A stretch of 64,000 nt of DNA from Salinibacterium amurskyense (GTDB lineage Bacteria > Actinomycetota > Actinomycetes > Actinomycetales > Microbacteriaceae): the NCBI RefSeq assembly GCF_002797685.1, contig NZ_PGFH01000001.1:1240001-1304000 (forward strand), read 5' to 3'. The translations under genes were made by a program, and so were the position numbers. A model generated the notes under the pieces. That model was not told the DNA's origin and ran no database searches. It saw only the letters and a program-made list of their open reading frames with translations. Of this stretch, positions 36,166 through 45,351 are shown piece after piece (the first letter of the stretch is position 1; each line of letters opens with the position of its first letter).

Positions 36166-36846
36166 ATGACTGCAACGTTTACTTTGGTTGATTCCCTTGC
36201 GCTGGGCGACCTGCAGGTTTTCTTGGGCCGAGCTGCCCGAGTGGATGAGGGCTCCGTTCGCCTTATCGGTGGCGCCGGCGTTCTCGCCGTCTATGTCTCT
36301 GTGCTGCACCCCGCCGGACTGCTCGATCAGAGCCCCACGGTTCTCGGCCTACGCACCTTTGCTCTCGCCTCGAAAGACGAGTTCGATGCAGTGGTTCCCG
36401 TTCGTTCTCTGCTGGCGCGCATTGAGAGTGCTGCCGAGGAATCGGCGGATACCGTGGGCGAGCCAGTCGCGGTCCGTTTGCCGATGAGCGTCACCACCGT
36501 CACGTGGGCGGCCATCACTCCGCCACGCGGAGGATGGGTGGCGATCGATTCTGTGCCGAGTGCCGTGCTCGAAGAAGCCGCCCGCGCCGGAATCGACGAA
36601 GTTGCCGAAGCGATTCCCACCGGCACCGGCGAAGCGCTCGTGCACAAGGTGCGCACCGAAGTTTGGGGGCGTCCGCTCGACGAACCCGACTACATTCCTG
36701 CGGGTGCAGGATTCGCGGCTGTGAGCCTTGGTTTCTTGGGGGATGACGAAGCGGCATCCATCTACGAATCAGGAGCCTGGACGCGGCTGACGACCAAGCG
36801 CGGTCACGTTCTCGTGAAGCGACGGGCCTGGTCAGTAGCGCGTTAG
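36166..36846 (+). CDS. Conserved hypothetical protein, 226 aa
   Basis: A 226-aa soluble protein typical of actinobacterial hypothetical proteins. N-terminal half: ARVDEGSVRLIGGAGVLAVYVSVLHPAGLLDQSPTVLGLRTFAL. C-terminal half: GWVAIDSVPSAVLEEAARAGIDEVAEAIP and GFLGDDEAASIYESGAWTRLTTKRGHVLVKR. No domain recognised. Its stop overlaps the stop of the convergent DUF2510 gene by three bases. Confidence 0.72.
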   Translation: MTATFTLVDSLALGDLQVFLGRAARVDEGSVRLIGGAGVLAVYVSVLHPAGLLDQSPTVLGLRTFALASKDEFDAVVPVRSLLARIESAAEESADTVGEPVAVRLPMSVTTVTWAAITPPRGGWVAIDSVPSAVLEEAARAGIDEVAEAIPTGTGEALVHKVRTEVWGRPLDEPDYIPAGAGFAAVSLGFLGDDEAASIYESGAWTRLTTKRGHVLVKRRAWSVAR

Positions 36847-37595
36847 AACGACTCTGAGATTTGGGCGACGAGCGACACGAAGAAGATTATGTTTGCGATG
36901 AAGCCCAAGAGCACAACGCCAACTGAACCCCACAACGGAGCGAGTCCCTGACCGGTTCGGCGGCGCACCACCACTGAACGTCCGATGGCGTAGACGAACC
37001 AACCAATGAAAACGAACGCCCAGTGGAAGGGACGGTCGACGCCGCGGCGGTCAAGAGCGCGGCGGTCAAAGATCGCGAGCGGGATCGCAGCAAGGAAGAC
37101 TAGCCAGCCGGAGAGCGACACCCACAGGTAGCCCGGGTCGAGCATGAGTCGAAGCTGCGCGTCTGCAGGGCCATCGGTTGGGCGGGGAATGAAGGCGCTG
37201 GCATCGATCGCCAAGAGTCCGGGAATCTGCAGCAGCGGCAACAGAACGATGAGCCAGATTTGCCACGTGTTGGTGCCAGCGTCGCTGACATTGCTCGGTG
37301 CTGCGTAGCTGTAGCTGGGGGCTGATCCCACGCCGGGAGTCGTCGCGGCGGGTGTTGGCGACATTGCCGGGGCAACGGGGGCAACGGGGGCGGCAGGTGC
37401 AACCGGGGCGACCGGGTTCGCGGATGCCGCGGGCGGCGTAACAGGCGCCGGAGCTGGGGTCGGCAACGGCGTGGCATCCGCGGGAACCGTGTTGGCGGCA
37501 GCCCACGCTGTTCCGTTCCACCAGCGAGGAGCAGCTCCTCCGGCGGGGTCGCGGTACCAGCCAGCAGCGGGGAGGGGGTTTGATGCGTCAGTCAC
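36843..37595 (-). CDS. DUF2510 membrane protein with proline-rich linker
   Basis: A 250-aa protein. The N-terminal DUF2510 segment (AGWYRDPAGGAAPRWWNGTAWA) is followed by a 70-residue Pro/Ala/Val repeat (PVAPVAPAAPVAPVAPA), then three or four membrane helices. Actinobacterial DUF2510 proteins are surface or envelope components of unknown function. GTG start at 37595. Confidence 0.85.
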   Translation of the reverse strand: MTDASNPLPAAGWYRDPAGGAAPRWWNGTAWAAANTVPADATPLPTPAPAPVTPPAASANPVAPVAPAAPVAPVAPAMSPTPAATTPGVGSAPSYSYAAPSNVSDAGTNTWQIWLIVLLPLLQIPGLLAIDASAFIPRPTDGPADAQLRLMLDPGYLWVSLSGWLVFLAAIPLAIFDRRALDRRGVDRPFHWAFVFIGWFVYAIGRSVVVRRRTGQGLAPLWGSVGVVLLGFIANIIFFVSLVAQISESF

Positions 37596-37858
37596 TCTGC
37601 GATTCTAACCGTCTGGGCGGGCGAAGCTGACACTTGCTCGCGGGCGAGGCCCCGTGTTTTCAGGACTGAACGTGAGCTGGGCATCCTCTCAATCTGCGGC
37701 CACTTTCGTGCGGCGTCTTGTGAACCGCCCAGTGTGTAGGTACCGTCAGATTAACTCCGAGCGACGAGGCTCGGGTCAACCTGCGATTTACCAATCGCGG
37801 TTGTGAGGATCGCTAGAGCGCGGCTTACCTGCAGGCGCAAAGGCGGATCGGAGAAACG

Positions 37859-38977
37859 ATGAGTACCACCGTGCCCGTGAAAGCCCAGATGTCTGGGGCG
37901 AAGAAGCAAACTCCTGAGTTTGTACAACTTCTTGACCCTGATGGAAAACGGCTGAGCGACGAACTCTACGACCCCTGGGTCTCTGACGTCACCGGTGATC
38001 AGCTCGCGAGCCTCTACGAAGACCTCATCATCGTGCGCCGTATCGATACGGAAGCAACCGCCCTGCAACGTCAAGGCGAACTCGGCCTCTGGCCACCACT
38101 CTTTGGGCAGGAAGCTGCGCAGGTCGGCTCTGCCCGCACGCTGCGCCCCGACGACTTCGTATTCTCCAGCTACCGCGAGAATGCTGTCGCGTACTGCCGT
38201 GGCGTCAAGTTGCCTGACCTTCTGCGCGTCTGGCGCGGCACGGCATCGTCGGGCTGGGATCCCTTCGAGGTCGGTATGGCAACGCCCGCCGTGATCATTG
38301 GCGCTCAGACGCTGCACGCCACCGGGTATGCGGTCGGGTGCACATTCGACGGCGTCGACAGCGTTTCGGTCGCCTACTTCGGCGACGGTGCTACGAGTGA
38401 GGGGGATGTCAACGAAGCGATGGTCTTCGCCGCCTCCTTCAACGCTCCCGTGATTTTCTTCTGCCAGAACAACCAGTGGGCGATTTCTGAGCCCGTGGGG
38501 CTTCAAGCTCAGCGGCCGATTGCCGATCGGGCTCCGGGGTTCGGGATTCCGAGCATCCGAGTTGATGGCAACGACGTGCTGGCTGTCATGGCGGCGACCC
38601 GCAGTGCTCTCGACCGTGCCCGCACCGGCGGTGGCCCGACCTTCATCGAAGCGGTGACCTACCGCCGAGGACCGCACACGACCTCTGACGATCCGAGCCG
38701 CTATGTTGACCCGCTTGTCGCGAAGGAGTGGGAAGCGCGCGACCCGATCGCGCGCGTGGAAGCGTTTTTGCGCAGCGAAGGGGTGCTGACCGACGAACTG
38801 GCGGCATCCATTCAGGCTCGAGCAGACGAGGTGGCGGCAGAATTCCGCGCCGGATGCTTGGCGCTCGAGAACCCCGAACCGCTCAGTGTGTTCGACAACG
38901 TCTATGCGACCGAGCACTCGGGGCTCGCGCGTCAAAAGAGCCAGTACAAGGCCTACCTCGAGGGATTCGACAAATGA
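37859..38977 (+). CDS. bkdA: Branched-chain 2-oxoacid (or pyruvate) dehydrogenase E1 alpha subunit
   Basis: A 372-aa thiamine-diphosphate-dependent E1alpha. It decarboxylates the 2-oxoacid and transfers the acyl group to lipoyl-E2 with E1beta. The ThDP/Mg motif is GDGATSEGDVNEAMVFAASFNAPVIFFCQNNQ in family order (GDG...NN). YEDLIIVRRIDTEATALQRQGELGLW and SSYRENAVAYCRG are further E1alpha markers, and phosphorylation-loop-like RRGPHTTSDDPSRY is present. Placement with the leucine-catabolic genes in M. tuberculosis synteny favours the branched-chain role over pyruvate. GGAG precedes ATG 37859; palindromes GCGATTTACCAATCGC at 37783-37798 lie in the promoter region. Confidence 0.88.
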   Translation: MSTTVPVKAQMSGAKKQTPEFVQLLDPDGKRLSDELYDPWVSDVTGDQLASLYEDLIIVRRIDTEATALQRQGELGLWPPLFGQEAAQVGSARTLRPDDFVFSSYRENAVAYCRGVKLPDLLRVWRGTASSGWDPFEVGMATPAVIIGAQTLHATGYAVGCTFDGVDSVSVAYFGDGATSEGDVNEAMVFAASFNAPVIFFCQNNQWAISEPVGLQAQRPIADRAPGFGIPSIRVDGNDVLAVMAATRSALDRARTGGGPTFIEAVTYRRGPHTTSDDPSRYVDPLVAKEWEARDPIARVEAFLRSEGVLTDELAASIQARADEVAAEFRAGCLALENPEPLSVFDNVYATEHSGLARQKSQYKAYLEGFDK

Positions 38978-39975
38978 CAGAACTCACTCTCGCGAAAGCT
39001 CTCGGCTCTGGACTGCGTCGCGCTCTCAGCGACGACGACAAGGTTGTCTTGCTTGGTGAAGACATCGGAACCCTCGGTGGTGTTTTCCGCGTCACCGACG
39101 GGCTGCAGCGCGACTTCGGCAAAGACCGCGTGATCGACACTCCGCTCGCCGAAGCCGGCATCATCGGTATGGCCGTTGGCCTTGCGTTCCGGGGCTACCG
39201 CCCGGTCTGTGAGATCCAATTCGACGGCTTCATCTACCCGGGCTTCGACCAGATCGTCGCCCAGGTCGCCAAGCTGCACTACCGCACTGCCGGCAAGGTG
39301 CGGATGCCGCTGACAATTCGTGTGCCGTATGGCGGAGGTATCGGCGCTGTCGAGCACCACTCGGAGTCACCGGAGGCGTACTTCGCGCACACCGCGGGAC
39401 TGCGCGTTGTCACGTGTTCGACGCCGCAGGATGCCCACAGCATGCTGCGCGAAGCGATTGCCAGCGACGACCCGGTGCTGTTCTTCGAGCCCAAGCGCCG
39501 CTACTGGACTAAGGGCGAGGTTGACGAAGACGCCACCGCTCTGCCCATGGGCAAAGCGCGCGTCGTGACCGAAGGAACCGACGTCACGCTCGTGACCTAT
39601 GGCCCGCTCGTCGCCACGGCTCTGGATGCCGCAGTCGCCGCCGCCGATGATGGAATTTCTATCGAAGTGGTTGATCTTCGCTCGCTCTCCCCGGTCGACT
39701 TCGACACTGTTTCGGCGAGCGTGCGCAAGACAGGGCGGCTCGTGATTACCCACGAGGCTGCGGAATCTGGCGGCATCGGCGCCGAGATCGCCGCGACGCT
39801 CACCGATCGTTGCTTCTACTACTTGGAGGCAGCGCCCGTGCGCATTACGGGCTTCGATGTGCCGTACCCAGCCGCGAAGTTGGAGGACCACTTCTTGCCC
39901 GACCTCGACCGCATCCTCGACGGTGTTGACCGTGCGCTGGGTCGCGTGAACTCACTCACCGGTTGGAGCGCATAG
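38974..39975 (+). CDS. bkdB: 2-Oxoacid dehydrogenase E1 beta subunit
   Basis: A 333-aa E1beta, ATG 38974 overlapping E1alpha by four bases (ATGA). Markers: LLGEDIGTLGGVFRVTDGLQRDFG, RVIDTPLAEAGIIGMAVGLAFRGYRPVCEIQF, IRVPYGGGIGAVEHHSESPEAYFAHTAGL and the C-terminal transketolase part FEPKRRYWT and VDLRSLSPVDFDTV. It provides half of the ThDP pocket. Co-translated with the E1alpha and E2 genes. Confidence 0.92.
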   Translation: MTELTLAKALGSGLRRALSDDDKVVLLGEDIGTLGGVFRVTDGLQRDFGKDRVIDTPLAEAGIIGMAVGLAFRGYRPVCEIQFDGFIYPGFDQIVAQVAKLHYRTAGKVRMPLTIRVPYGGGIGAVEHHSESPEAYFAHTAGLRVVTCSTPQDAHSMLREAIASDDPVLFFEPKRRYWTKGEVDEDATALPMGKARVVTEGTDVTLVTYGPLVATALDAAVAAADDGISIEVVDLRSLSPVDFDTVSASVRKTGRLVITHEAAESGGIGAEIAATLTDRCFYYLEAAPVRITGFDVPYPAAKLEDHFLPDLDRILDGVDRALGRVNSLTGWSA

Positions 39976-41474
39976 TGGCTGTCAAAGAGTTCGCGCTGCC
40001 CGATTTGGGCGAGGGGTTGACCGAATCTGAGCTCGTGGAATGGCATGTTGCTGTTGGCGATCTCGTGACGCTCAATCAGCCCATTGCTGAGGTGGAGACC
40101 GCCAAGGCGATCGTCTCCCTGCCTTCGCCCGTTGCCGGCAAGATCTCGGCACTGCACGCCGAGCCAGGCTCGACCGTGCAGGTCGGCACGCGCATCGTGA
40201 CGTTCGAGCTTGAGGGTGGTGCGCCCGCGGGCGACAGCGGTTCGAGCAGTGCCACCGATTCAAGCGGTGCCACCGATTCAAGCCGTGCTGCGGACGATGC
40301 GACACAGGCGAACGGCGAAGACACCGCGGCTGCGGCAGAGGCCGCCCCCGAACGAAACTCGGTGCTCGTCGGCTACGGCCCCGCCGTGGAGAGCGGTAAG
40401 CGCCCCACGCGCAAGCCGCGCAAGGGCGGTGGCGCACCGGCGGCGGCAGAGTCAGCGGCAGTGTCATCGCCAGCTGCGGATGCCGCATCCGGCACCGTGG
40501 CAGAGCCTGCGACATCCATTTCCGACGCGTCTATGGCCGCATCCTCAGAGCCCGCAGTCTCGCAGGCAGACGCCCGCACTAAGACAACGCCACCAGTGCG
40601 CAAGCTTGCCGCCGACCGTGGTGTTGACCTCACGCAGGTGACCGGAACCGGGCCCGAGGGCATCATCACTCGGGATGACGTGCTGAGCGCGGCTGAAGCT
40701 TCAGCCACCGGAGCGCTGGCTGACGACGCCACGGGAGCGGGAGCATCCGCCCCGACTCGCACGGGAGTGCTGGCGAACTCGCGTCCGCGCGAAACGCGCA
40801 CGCCGATCAAGTCAGTGCGCAAGGCAACCGCGGCGGCGATGGTCGCGAGCGCGTTCACGGCACCGCACGTTACCGAGTTCTTGACGATCGATGTCACGCG
40901 CACGGTAGAACTGGTCGCCAAGCTCAAGGCGAAGGGCACCGCAGCGTCGGTGCTCGCTGTTGTCGCGAAGGCGCTGTGCATTGGGGTGGCTCGCAACCCG
41001 TCGCTCAACTCGCGGTGGGATGCTGACGCTAACGAAATCGTGGAGTTCGGTTACCTCAACCTCGGGATCGCCGTCGCGACGCCGCGAGGGCTCATGGTGC
41101 CGAACCTCAAGGATGCTGATGCCATGAATCTGGCCGAACTCACTGAGGCCATCGGTGACTTGGCTCGCAATGCGCGAGCGAGCAAGGCAACTCCGGCATC
41201 GCTCAATGGTGGAACCATTTCGATCACCAACGTGGGCGTCTTCGGCATCGACGCGGGCACTCCCATCCTGAATCCGGGGGAAGCCGCGATTCTGGCGATG
41301 GGTGCCGTACGCAGGATGCCGTGGGAACACCACGGAGAAGTCGCGCTGCGCGACGTGATGACCCTGAGCCTGTCGTTCGATCACCGACTCGTGGACGGCG
41401 AGCAGGGCGCCCGATTCTTGACCGATGTTGGCTCGATTCTGAACGACCCCGGCACCGTTCTGACAATGGTGTGA
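39975..41474 (+). CDS. bkdC: Dihydrolipoamide acyltransferase (E2) of 2-oxoacid dehydrogenase
   Basis: A 499-aa E2 core. Residues 1-80 are the lipoyl domain, with the lipoylated Lys in VETAKAIVSL. A Ser/Ala/Pro-rich linker runs to about 200, with the peripheral-subunit-binding domain (TPPVRKLAADRGVDLTQVTG) at about 202-240. The acyltransferase domain carries FDHRLVDGEQG (catalytic His-Asp). One lipoyl domain only. GTG 39975 shares one base with the E1beta stop (TAGTG). No E3 gene is nearby; a shared lipoamide dehydrogenase is expected elsewhere. Confidence 0.92.
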   Translation: MAVKEFALPDLGEGLTESELVEWHVAVGDLVTLNQPIAEVETAKAIVSLPSPVAGKISALHAEPGSTVQVGTRIVTFELEGGAPAGDSGSSSATDSSGATDSSRAADDATQANGEDTAAAAEAAPERNSVLVGYGPAVESGKRPTRKPRKGGGAPAAAESAAVSSPAADAASGTVAEPATSISDASMAASSEPAVSQADARTKTTPPVRKLAADRGVDLTQVTGTGPEGIITRDDVLSAAEASATGALADDATGAGASAPTRTGVLANSRPRETRTPIKSVRKATAAAMVASAFTAPHVTEFLTIDVTRTVELVAKLKAKGTAASVLAVVAKALCIGVARNPSLNSRWDADANEIVEFGYLNLGIAVATPRGLMVPNLKDADAMNLAELTEAIGDLARNARASKATPASLNGGTISITNVGVFGIDAGTPILNPGEAAILAMGAVRRMPWEHHGEVALRDVMTLSLSFDHRLVDGEQGARFLTDVGSILNDPGTVLTMV

Positions 41475-41509
41475 CAGCGGTAGTGGCCGCAACAGGTAAG
41501 AATGGTCTT

Positions 41510-42097
41510 ATGACCGAGAATCTCGACCCTGCTGCGGCCACCCCTGCTCCGGCTCCTACTGCCACGCGCGCACCGCGCCGTTTGCTCGTGGGCCTCTTTG
41601 CGCTCGCCGCATTCGTGATCGCTGCTGACCAGCTCAGCAAGTGGTGGGCTGAAGCCAACCTCAGCGGTGGCGAGAACATCCCGATCATCGGTGATCTGCT
41701 GTCGTTCCAGCTCGTCTACAACCCCGGCGCTGCCTTCTCGCTTGCCGAGGAATTCACGTGGGTGCTCACGATCATCGCCGCGATCGCCGTCGTCGCCATC
41801 ACGTGGTACGCGTGGACCGTTCAGTCGCGTGCGTGGGCCGTCGCCCTCGGCATGCTTCTCGGTGGAGCCATCACTCACCTCGGTGACCGCCTGTTCCGTG
41901 ACCCCGGGTTTGCCCGCGGCCACGTTGTCGACTTCATCAACTACAACGGCTACTTCATCGGCAACATCGCCGACATTGCTCTCGTTGGCGGCGCGATCAT
42001 GATCGTCATCATTTCGATCATGGGCATTGCAGCAAAGCCTGAACCTGCAACGACCGGTGACGCGGATGCCGCGACCACTCCCACCACGACGGGATGA
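41510..42097 (+). CDS. lspA: Signal peptidase II (prolipoprotein signal peptidase)
   Basis: A 195-aa inner-membrane aspartyl protease that cleaves lipoprotein signal peptides. It has four membrane helices. Motifs: ADQLSKWWAEANL, FQLVYNPGAAFSLAEEF, and the catalytic aspartates in GDRLFRDPGFARGHVVDFINYNGYFIGNIADIALV. The Asn usually three residues before the first Asp is replaced in ITHLGDR. A 30-residue Pro/Thr N-terminal cytoplasmic extension is unusual. The stop overlaps the next start (ATGA). Confidence 0.9.
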   Translation: MTENLDPAAATPAPAPTATRAPRRLLVGLFALAAFVIAADQLSKWWAEANLSGGENIPIIGDLLSFQLVYNPGAAFSLAEEFTWVLTIIAAIAVVAITWYAWTVQSRAWAVALGMLLGGAITHLGDRLFRDPGFARGHVVDFINYNGYFIGNIADIALVGGAIMIVIISIMGIAAKPEPATTGDADAATTPTTTG

Positions 42098-42867
42098 CCG
42101 ACCTCAGCCTTCGCATGCCCAACACGCGGCTGCGGGCAGTACTCAACTTGGGCACGCGGCGCACTCCGCCGATCGATTTGCCGCCGACGCTTGCGGCGCC
42201 GGAACTCTTTGCTGGCTGGGATGACGAAGCCCAGTTAAGTGATCTGCACGTTGAGTATCCGGATGGGCAACTGCACTGCGAAACCACCGCAGAGGGCGTC
42301 AGTCACCACTTTCACACGCTGCACGGAGAACCTCGCGAGTCGAGCCCATGGTCGGCAAACGACACTCGCATCCTCGTGCTGTGGGCAACGCGACTAGCCA
42401 GCGACTTTCATGCGCTGCTCCCGACTCTGCTCGACGACATCACGCAGGCTGCGGCCTGGCACGATGCCGGTTTCGATCTCTACATCTGCGAAGTGGCAGA
42501 ACCTGTGCAACTCGACCTGCTGGAGATTGAGGTGGAGGGCGAGCTGCTGACGCTGCCGTGGCTCGGTGCGGGCACCGTGAGCCATGACCACATCGACGGC
42601 GAGAATCATCCGATCGCCCTGCTGTGGGGCGCGGGGGAGTCAGAACCTGACCAGCCCATCGCTGAAGCCTGGACTGACCCGCGCACGGGAGAACCGCGCT
42701 CGAAAGCGGTACCCGGCGTCGACTGGAACACCATCGGTCTTGCGGCCGAAGAAGTTCTGCCGTGGCTCGAGGGCATCTACCTCAACCACCACGTGATTCC
42801 GGATGCCGAGGGCACGTTGCTCAACGCCGTGCTGCGTCGACTCGGCAGCCTCGACGGCGGCGCGTAG
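42094..42867 (+). CDS. Hypothetical protein, 257 aa, coupled to lspA
   Basis: A 257-aa acidic soluble protein of unknown family: LHVEYPDGQLHCETTAEGVSHHFHTLHGEPRESSP, then LWATRLASDFHALLPTLLDDITQAAAWHDAGFDLYICEV and LLWGAGESEPDQPIAEAWTDPRTGEP. No signal peptide. The ATG overlaps the lspA stop by four bases. Its last 91 bases run antisense through the end of the glycosyltransferase gene, so the two convergent genes overlap. Confidence 0.75.
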   Translation: MTDLSLRMPNTRLRAVLNLGTRRTPPIDLPPTLAAPELFAGWDDEAQLSDLHVEYPDGQLHCETTAEGVSHHFHTLHGEPRESSPWSANDTRILVLWATRLASDFHALLPTLLDDITQAAAWHDAGFDLYICEVAEPVQLDLLEIEVEGELLTLPWLGAGTVSHDHIDGENHPIALLWGAGESEPDQPIAEAWTDPRTGEPRSKAVPGVDWNTIGLAAEEVLPWLEGIYLNHHVIPDAEGTLLNAVLRRLGSLDGGA

Positions 42868-43907
42868 CTCTCCGCTGCCTTCGCTACCGCCCCGGGCTTG
42901 AAGACGAAGCGTCGCTGCACCTGGAAGCTGATGATGTAGAGCGTCACGTCAGAGAAGACCTTGGCGACCACGAGCGGCACGCCCCAGTCGACCAGCACCG
43001 CGAGCCAGACGTAGCTGGAGGCGACGAGTGCCAGCGCCAGAATCACGTAGCGCAGGGCATCCCTCGCCACGTGCTCGTGCGTTCCTGATTGGAAGACGAG
43101 GTGGCGGTTGATGAGGAAGTTTACGGATGCACTCACGAGCCGCGCCCCGATCACCGAGACGAGCAGCGAATCGGTGAGGGCAAAGAGCAGAAGCAGGCCA
43201 ACGGCGTCGATCACGAAAGAGGCGAGGGATGACGAGATGTAGCGCAGTAGCGGCGCGAAGACTCGAATGGAGTCGACGATGGGCCGAAAGTGCGAAGAGG
43301 CATTGTGCTGCAAGTAGACCGTCTCAATCTCGATTTCTTCGATGCGGATGCCGGCCGAGCGTGACCCGAGCAACAGGTTCAGTTCGTATTCGAACCGTTC
43401 GCCCTTCACATTGAGCAGCCAGTCGAGCATGTTCGCGGGGTAGCCGCGCAGCCCGGTCTGGGTGTCGCGCACGGCAACTCCGGTGGCGAACTTGAATGCT
43501 GCACGCGAAACGGCGTTGCCGAAGCGACTGCGGGCGGGAACCTCACCGGCAAAGGCGCGGCCGCCCAGCACCATGGCGCCCTCCGAGGCGTGCAGCTGGG
43601 CCGCGACCCGAAGGATGTCGGCCACCGTGTGCTGGCCATCACTGTCGGCGCAGACAACAGCCTCGCCCGGGTGGTTCTTGCGGCTGTAGTTGAAGCCGAA
43701 CTTGAGGGCGTGTCCCTTGCCGCGGTTGTCGTCGTAACCGATCACGTCGGCTCCGGCGAGCTGGGCGGTGGTGAAGAGATCGGCGTACTCGGGCCCGCTG
43801 CCGTCATCGACGATGACGACCTGCAGCTGTGGGGCGGCCTCGCGAAGGGAACTAACGAGCTGCACGAGCCGCGCATCCGGTTCGAAAGAAGGAATCAGGA
43901 TGATCAT
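42777..43907 (-). CDS. Glycosyltransferase family 2 / GtrA fusion protein
   Basis: 376 aa in two parts. Residues 1-215 are a GT-A glycosyltransferase: VIVDDGSG with donor-binding Asp34/Asp35, NRGKGHALKFG and VVCADSDGQH with the DxD-like Asp88/Asp90. Residues about 225-345 are a GtrA-like membrane domain with four hydrophobic helices (RYISSSLASFVIDAVGLLLLF, INRHLVFQSG, KVFSDVTLYIISFQVQRRFVF). Typically such fusions make a polyprenyl-phosphate-linked sugar and flip it outward for cell-surface glycan decoration. Its start overlaps the glycosidase stop by four bases. Confidence 0.9.
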   Translation of the reverse strand: MIILIPSFEPDARLVQLVSSLREAAPQLQVVIVDDGSGPEYADLFTTAQLAGADVIGYDDNRGKGHALKFGFNYSRKNHPGEAVVCADSDGQHTVADILRVAAQLHASEGAMVLGGRAFAGEVPARSRFGNAVSRAAFKFATGVAVRDTQTGLRGYPANMLDWLLNVKGERFEYELNLLLGSRSAGIRIEEIEIETVYLQHNASSHFRPIVDSIRVFAPLLRYISSSLASFVIDAVGLLLLFALTDSLLVSVIGARLVSASVNFLINRHLVFQSGTHEHVARDALRYVILALALVASSYVWLAVLVDWGVPLVVAKVFSDVTLYIISFQVQRRFVFKPGAVAKAAESYAPPSRLPSRRSTALSNVPSASGITWWLR

Positions 43908-44890
43908 GATGCTGCTCCTACGTAGAGGATGTCGGAGGTTTCGCGTTCGCCGCCGTTGGACGGCTGGTTGATTACGGAACCGTTGAAGTACATGGTTGAG
44001 GAGCCGCCGCCGTCGAGGTTGTAGGCCGTCGTGGCCCCGAGACTCTGCATGATCTCGGCAAGCTCGGGCAGGGTGACGCCGGCGCTGTAGCCGGGGTCGC
44101 GACCATCAACGACCACGAACACGAGGTGGTTGTCGTCGATCACGCCGACCGCGGTTCGCGGCTGATCGCCTTGAATGGAGTGGTTGCCGAAGTTGGTGTC
44201 GATTTCGACGTTCTCGATGCCGGCAACAACATCGCCGTCCTCGACGATCGCGGGACCGAACGAGAGTGTATTCCAGACGCCGTCGGCGATCAGCTCGTCG
44301 GCAGAGGTCGTGGTTTCGTCGTACACCTCAACGCTGCCGTCGAGGGAGAACGCGAGACCATCGCGTGCTGGCTCGTCACGGTAAGCGACGCCATTGCGGA
44401 TGACGATGCCGGTGTCTCGAAAGCCGTAGTAGTCGCCGTTGATGGCAAAGATCGCATCGTGTTCAGCGGCGATCGACGAGGTGAGGTCGATGATGTTCTC
44501 ACCGAAGCTGTTCTGGGCAAATGCTGACCGCAGGGCGGTGGCATCGGTGAGTTCAACATCCGCGACGTAGTAGGTAACGGTGTCGGCACCGCTGCCGGTG
44601 ACGACGGTGGAGATTGAGACGCTGGCGTCGTCGGAGGTGTAACTCGTGGCGGTGAGAACCGGCTCAGTCGAGGTGGTGACCGTGGGCTCGGTGGCCGTGG
44701 TGGTGCTGTTCTCGGCCTCGTATTGGGCGACATCCGAAATCTCGACGTGCTCGATGACGAAGCGGTCGAGGGCCCACGCTGCGGTGCTGCCCAGGCCGAG
44801 CACGACCACCAGCACGGAACCGATGATGATGTTCCGCTTTCGGAGCGTTCTCTTGTGCGCTGCTCTCTTTCGCGCTGTTCTGTCTCGCAT
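43904..44890 (-). CDS. Phosphodiester glycosidase (NAGPA) family protein
   Basis: A 328-aa membrane-anchored protein: basic N-terminus, one transmembrane helix at about 20-42, then the NAGPA/DUF2233 domain. Markers: TYYVADVELTDATALRSAF, AIFAINGDYYGF, GIVIRNGVAYRDEPARDGLAFSLDG, PRTAVGVIDDNHLVFVVVDGRD and YNLDGGGSSTMYFNG. The family removes phosphodiester-linked sugars. Being co-translated with the GT2-GtrA gene, it likely trims the same surface phospho-glycan. Confidence 0.9.
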   Translation of the reverse strand: MRDRTARKRAAHKRTLRKRNIIIGSVLVVVLGLGSTAAWALDRFVIEHVEISDVAQYEAENSTTTATEPTVTTSTEPVLTATSYTSDDASVSISTVVTGSGADTVTYYVADVELTDATALRSAFAQNSFGENIIDLTSSIAAEHDAIFAINGDYYGFRDTGIVIRNGVAYRDEPARDGLAFSLDGSVEVYDETTTSADELIADGVWNTLSFGPAIVEDGDVVAGIENVEIDTNFGNHSIQGDQPRTAVGVIDDNHLVFVVVDGRDPGYSAGVTLPELAEIMQSLGATTAYNLDGGGSSTMYFNGSVINQPSNGGERETSDILYVGAAS

Positions 44891-45009
44891 ACGTCAAGAA
44901 GTACGCGGGGCGGCTATCACTCTCTAATGGGGACGCTGTGAGCTTGCCATGACGCTCGCGGGAGTGCGCTGAGAGTGCGTGCGCTGGGTCGTGCTAGGGG
45001 GAGTGGCGC

Positions 45010-45351
45010 CTAGAAATCGCGCGTGGTTGCCGCGTCGGTGTCTGATTGTGCAGAGTAACGGCCGAGGTGCACTCGGCGCGAGAAACGGATGATCGGGCGA
45101 ATCAGCATCTCGACGCTACCCAGCACGAAGAGCCAGGTTCCCGCGTGCGTGAGCTCGGGCGTGAAAAAGAAAATGCTGCCCACGAGAAAGAGCAGGCCGA
45201 TCAGGATGTCGTTGACGATGCTGATGACTTCGTAGCGTTGGCGAATCACCAGTTCTTCGCGCCCGATCCGCAGTACGAGCGGGTTCGAAGTGCCGCTGTT
45301 GCGGTTGTCACCGCGAGTGCTGTCGGAGGCTGCGGAAGTGGTGTCGCCCAT
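45010..45351 (-). CDS. YrhK-family membrane protein
   Basis: A 113-aa protein, start ATG 45351 with AAAGGA eight bases upstream. The YrhK domain: LVIRQRYEVISIVNDILIGLLFLVGSIFFF, then GTWLFVLGSVEMLIRPIIRFSRRVHLGRY, comprising two membrane helices. Role unknown in the family. Confidence 0.85.
   Translation of the reverse strand: MGDTTSAASDSTRGDNRNSGTSNPLVLRIGREELVIRQRYEVISIVNDILIGLLFLVGSIFFFTPELTHAGTWLFVLGSVEMLIRPIIRFSRRVHLGRYSAQSDTDAATTRDF

Noticed and set aside
37751-38935. 394-codon minus-strand reading
   Set aside because: Antisense shadow of the E1 alpha gene with Arg-rich composition.
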